Shown here: positions 6,931-6,955 of the stretch, piece by piece
Numbering within the stretch: the first letter of the stretch is position 1
Layout of the letters: each line of letters opens with the position of its first letter
NCBI GenBank assembly: GCA_937941745.1
Contig: CALDGV010000520.1
Location: 1-6,955 of the forward strand
DNA from: an uncultured Prosthecobacter sp.
GTDB taxonomy: Bacteria; Verrucomicrobiota; Verrucomicrobiia; Verrucomicrobiales; Verrucomicrobiaceae
DNA length: 6,955 bases
Direction of reading: 5' to 3'
Program-made: the position numbers and the translations under genes
Notes under the pieces: generated by a model
What the model saw: only the letters and a program-made list of their open reading frames with translations
Databases searched by the model: none
Told to the model about the DNA's origin: nothing

Positions 6931-6955
6931 ATGGCCAAGATCGAAAAGTTTGAGG
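6931..6955 (+). CDS. probable four-helix-bundle protein, first eight codons only
   Basis: An ATG at 6931 opens a frame reading MAKIEKFE up to the right edge, with no stop in the visible 25 bases. This beginning resembles the usual N-terminus of bacterial four-helix-bundle proteins of the 23S rRNA intervening-sequence-protein (S23/Avd-like) family, which commonly start with a K-I-E/Q-x-F-E-D-L pattern followed by a W-x-K/Q-A segment. Eight residues are far too few for a firm assignment. Such genes are often found scattered as single-gene insertions. The position directly after an AGTTTCA array, where a DUF1501 gene is often found, is consistent with an insertion. No Shine-Dalgarno is seen. It could equally be an unrelated gene. 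Confidence 0.4.

Noticed and set aside
1..6955. CRISPR arrays, tRNA or rRNA genes, insertion-sequence transposases
   Set aside because: I found no regularly spaced direct repeats, no cloverleaf or rRNA-like stretches, and no transposase-like reading frame or matching terminal inverted repeats.

Overview
The window is GC-rich and gene-dense. It most likely comes from a Planctomycetes-Verrucomicrobia-Chlamydiae superphylum bacterium, and I favour Verrucomicrobiota (a Prosthecobacter-like lineage). The main reason is the large secreted PSCyt1-PSCyt2-LamG-PSD1 (DUF1549/DUF1553) cytochrome-like protein, an architecture expanded in Planctomycetes and Verrucomicrobia. None of the five start codons has a clear Shine-Dalgarno sequence. 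The taxonomic call is inference from protein architecture, because no rRNA or other marker gene is present.

Layout: (1) 1-2191, minus strand: most of a large FtsX/MacB-type ABC transporter permease whose C-terminus lies beyond the left edge. (2) 2325-2651, minus strand: a small two-helix membrane protein of unknown function, 133 bp upstream of the permease and in the same direction. (3) 2652-2858: a divergent intergenic region with two dyad-symmetric candidate operators. (4) 2859-3542, plus strand: a complete NarL/LuxR-type response regulator with no histidine kinase beside it. (5) 3543-3695: an intergenic region with three short inverted repeats, one of which resembles the operator candidate in front of the regulator. 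(6) 3696-6872, plus strand: the 1058-residue PSCyt1/PSCyt2/LamG/PSD1 protein. (7) 6873-6955: a heptameric AGTTTCA tandem array followed by the first codons of a probable four-helix-bundle (23S rRNA intervening-sequence-protein-like) gene cut by the right edge.

How the parts may fit together: the regulator sits between two near-identical palindromic cores (ATCCGAACGGAT upstream, ATCCCGAACGGGAT downstream). The upstream site lies in the divergent promoter region shared with the small membrane protein. The downstream site lies about 140 bp ahead of the cytochrome-like gene. A simple hypothesis is that the regulator controls itself, the divergent gene and the downstream PSD1 gene through this motif. 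I see no clearly novel multi-gene system; the palindrome pair and the repeat/four-helix-bundle junction are the most useful leads.
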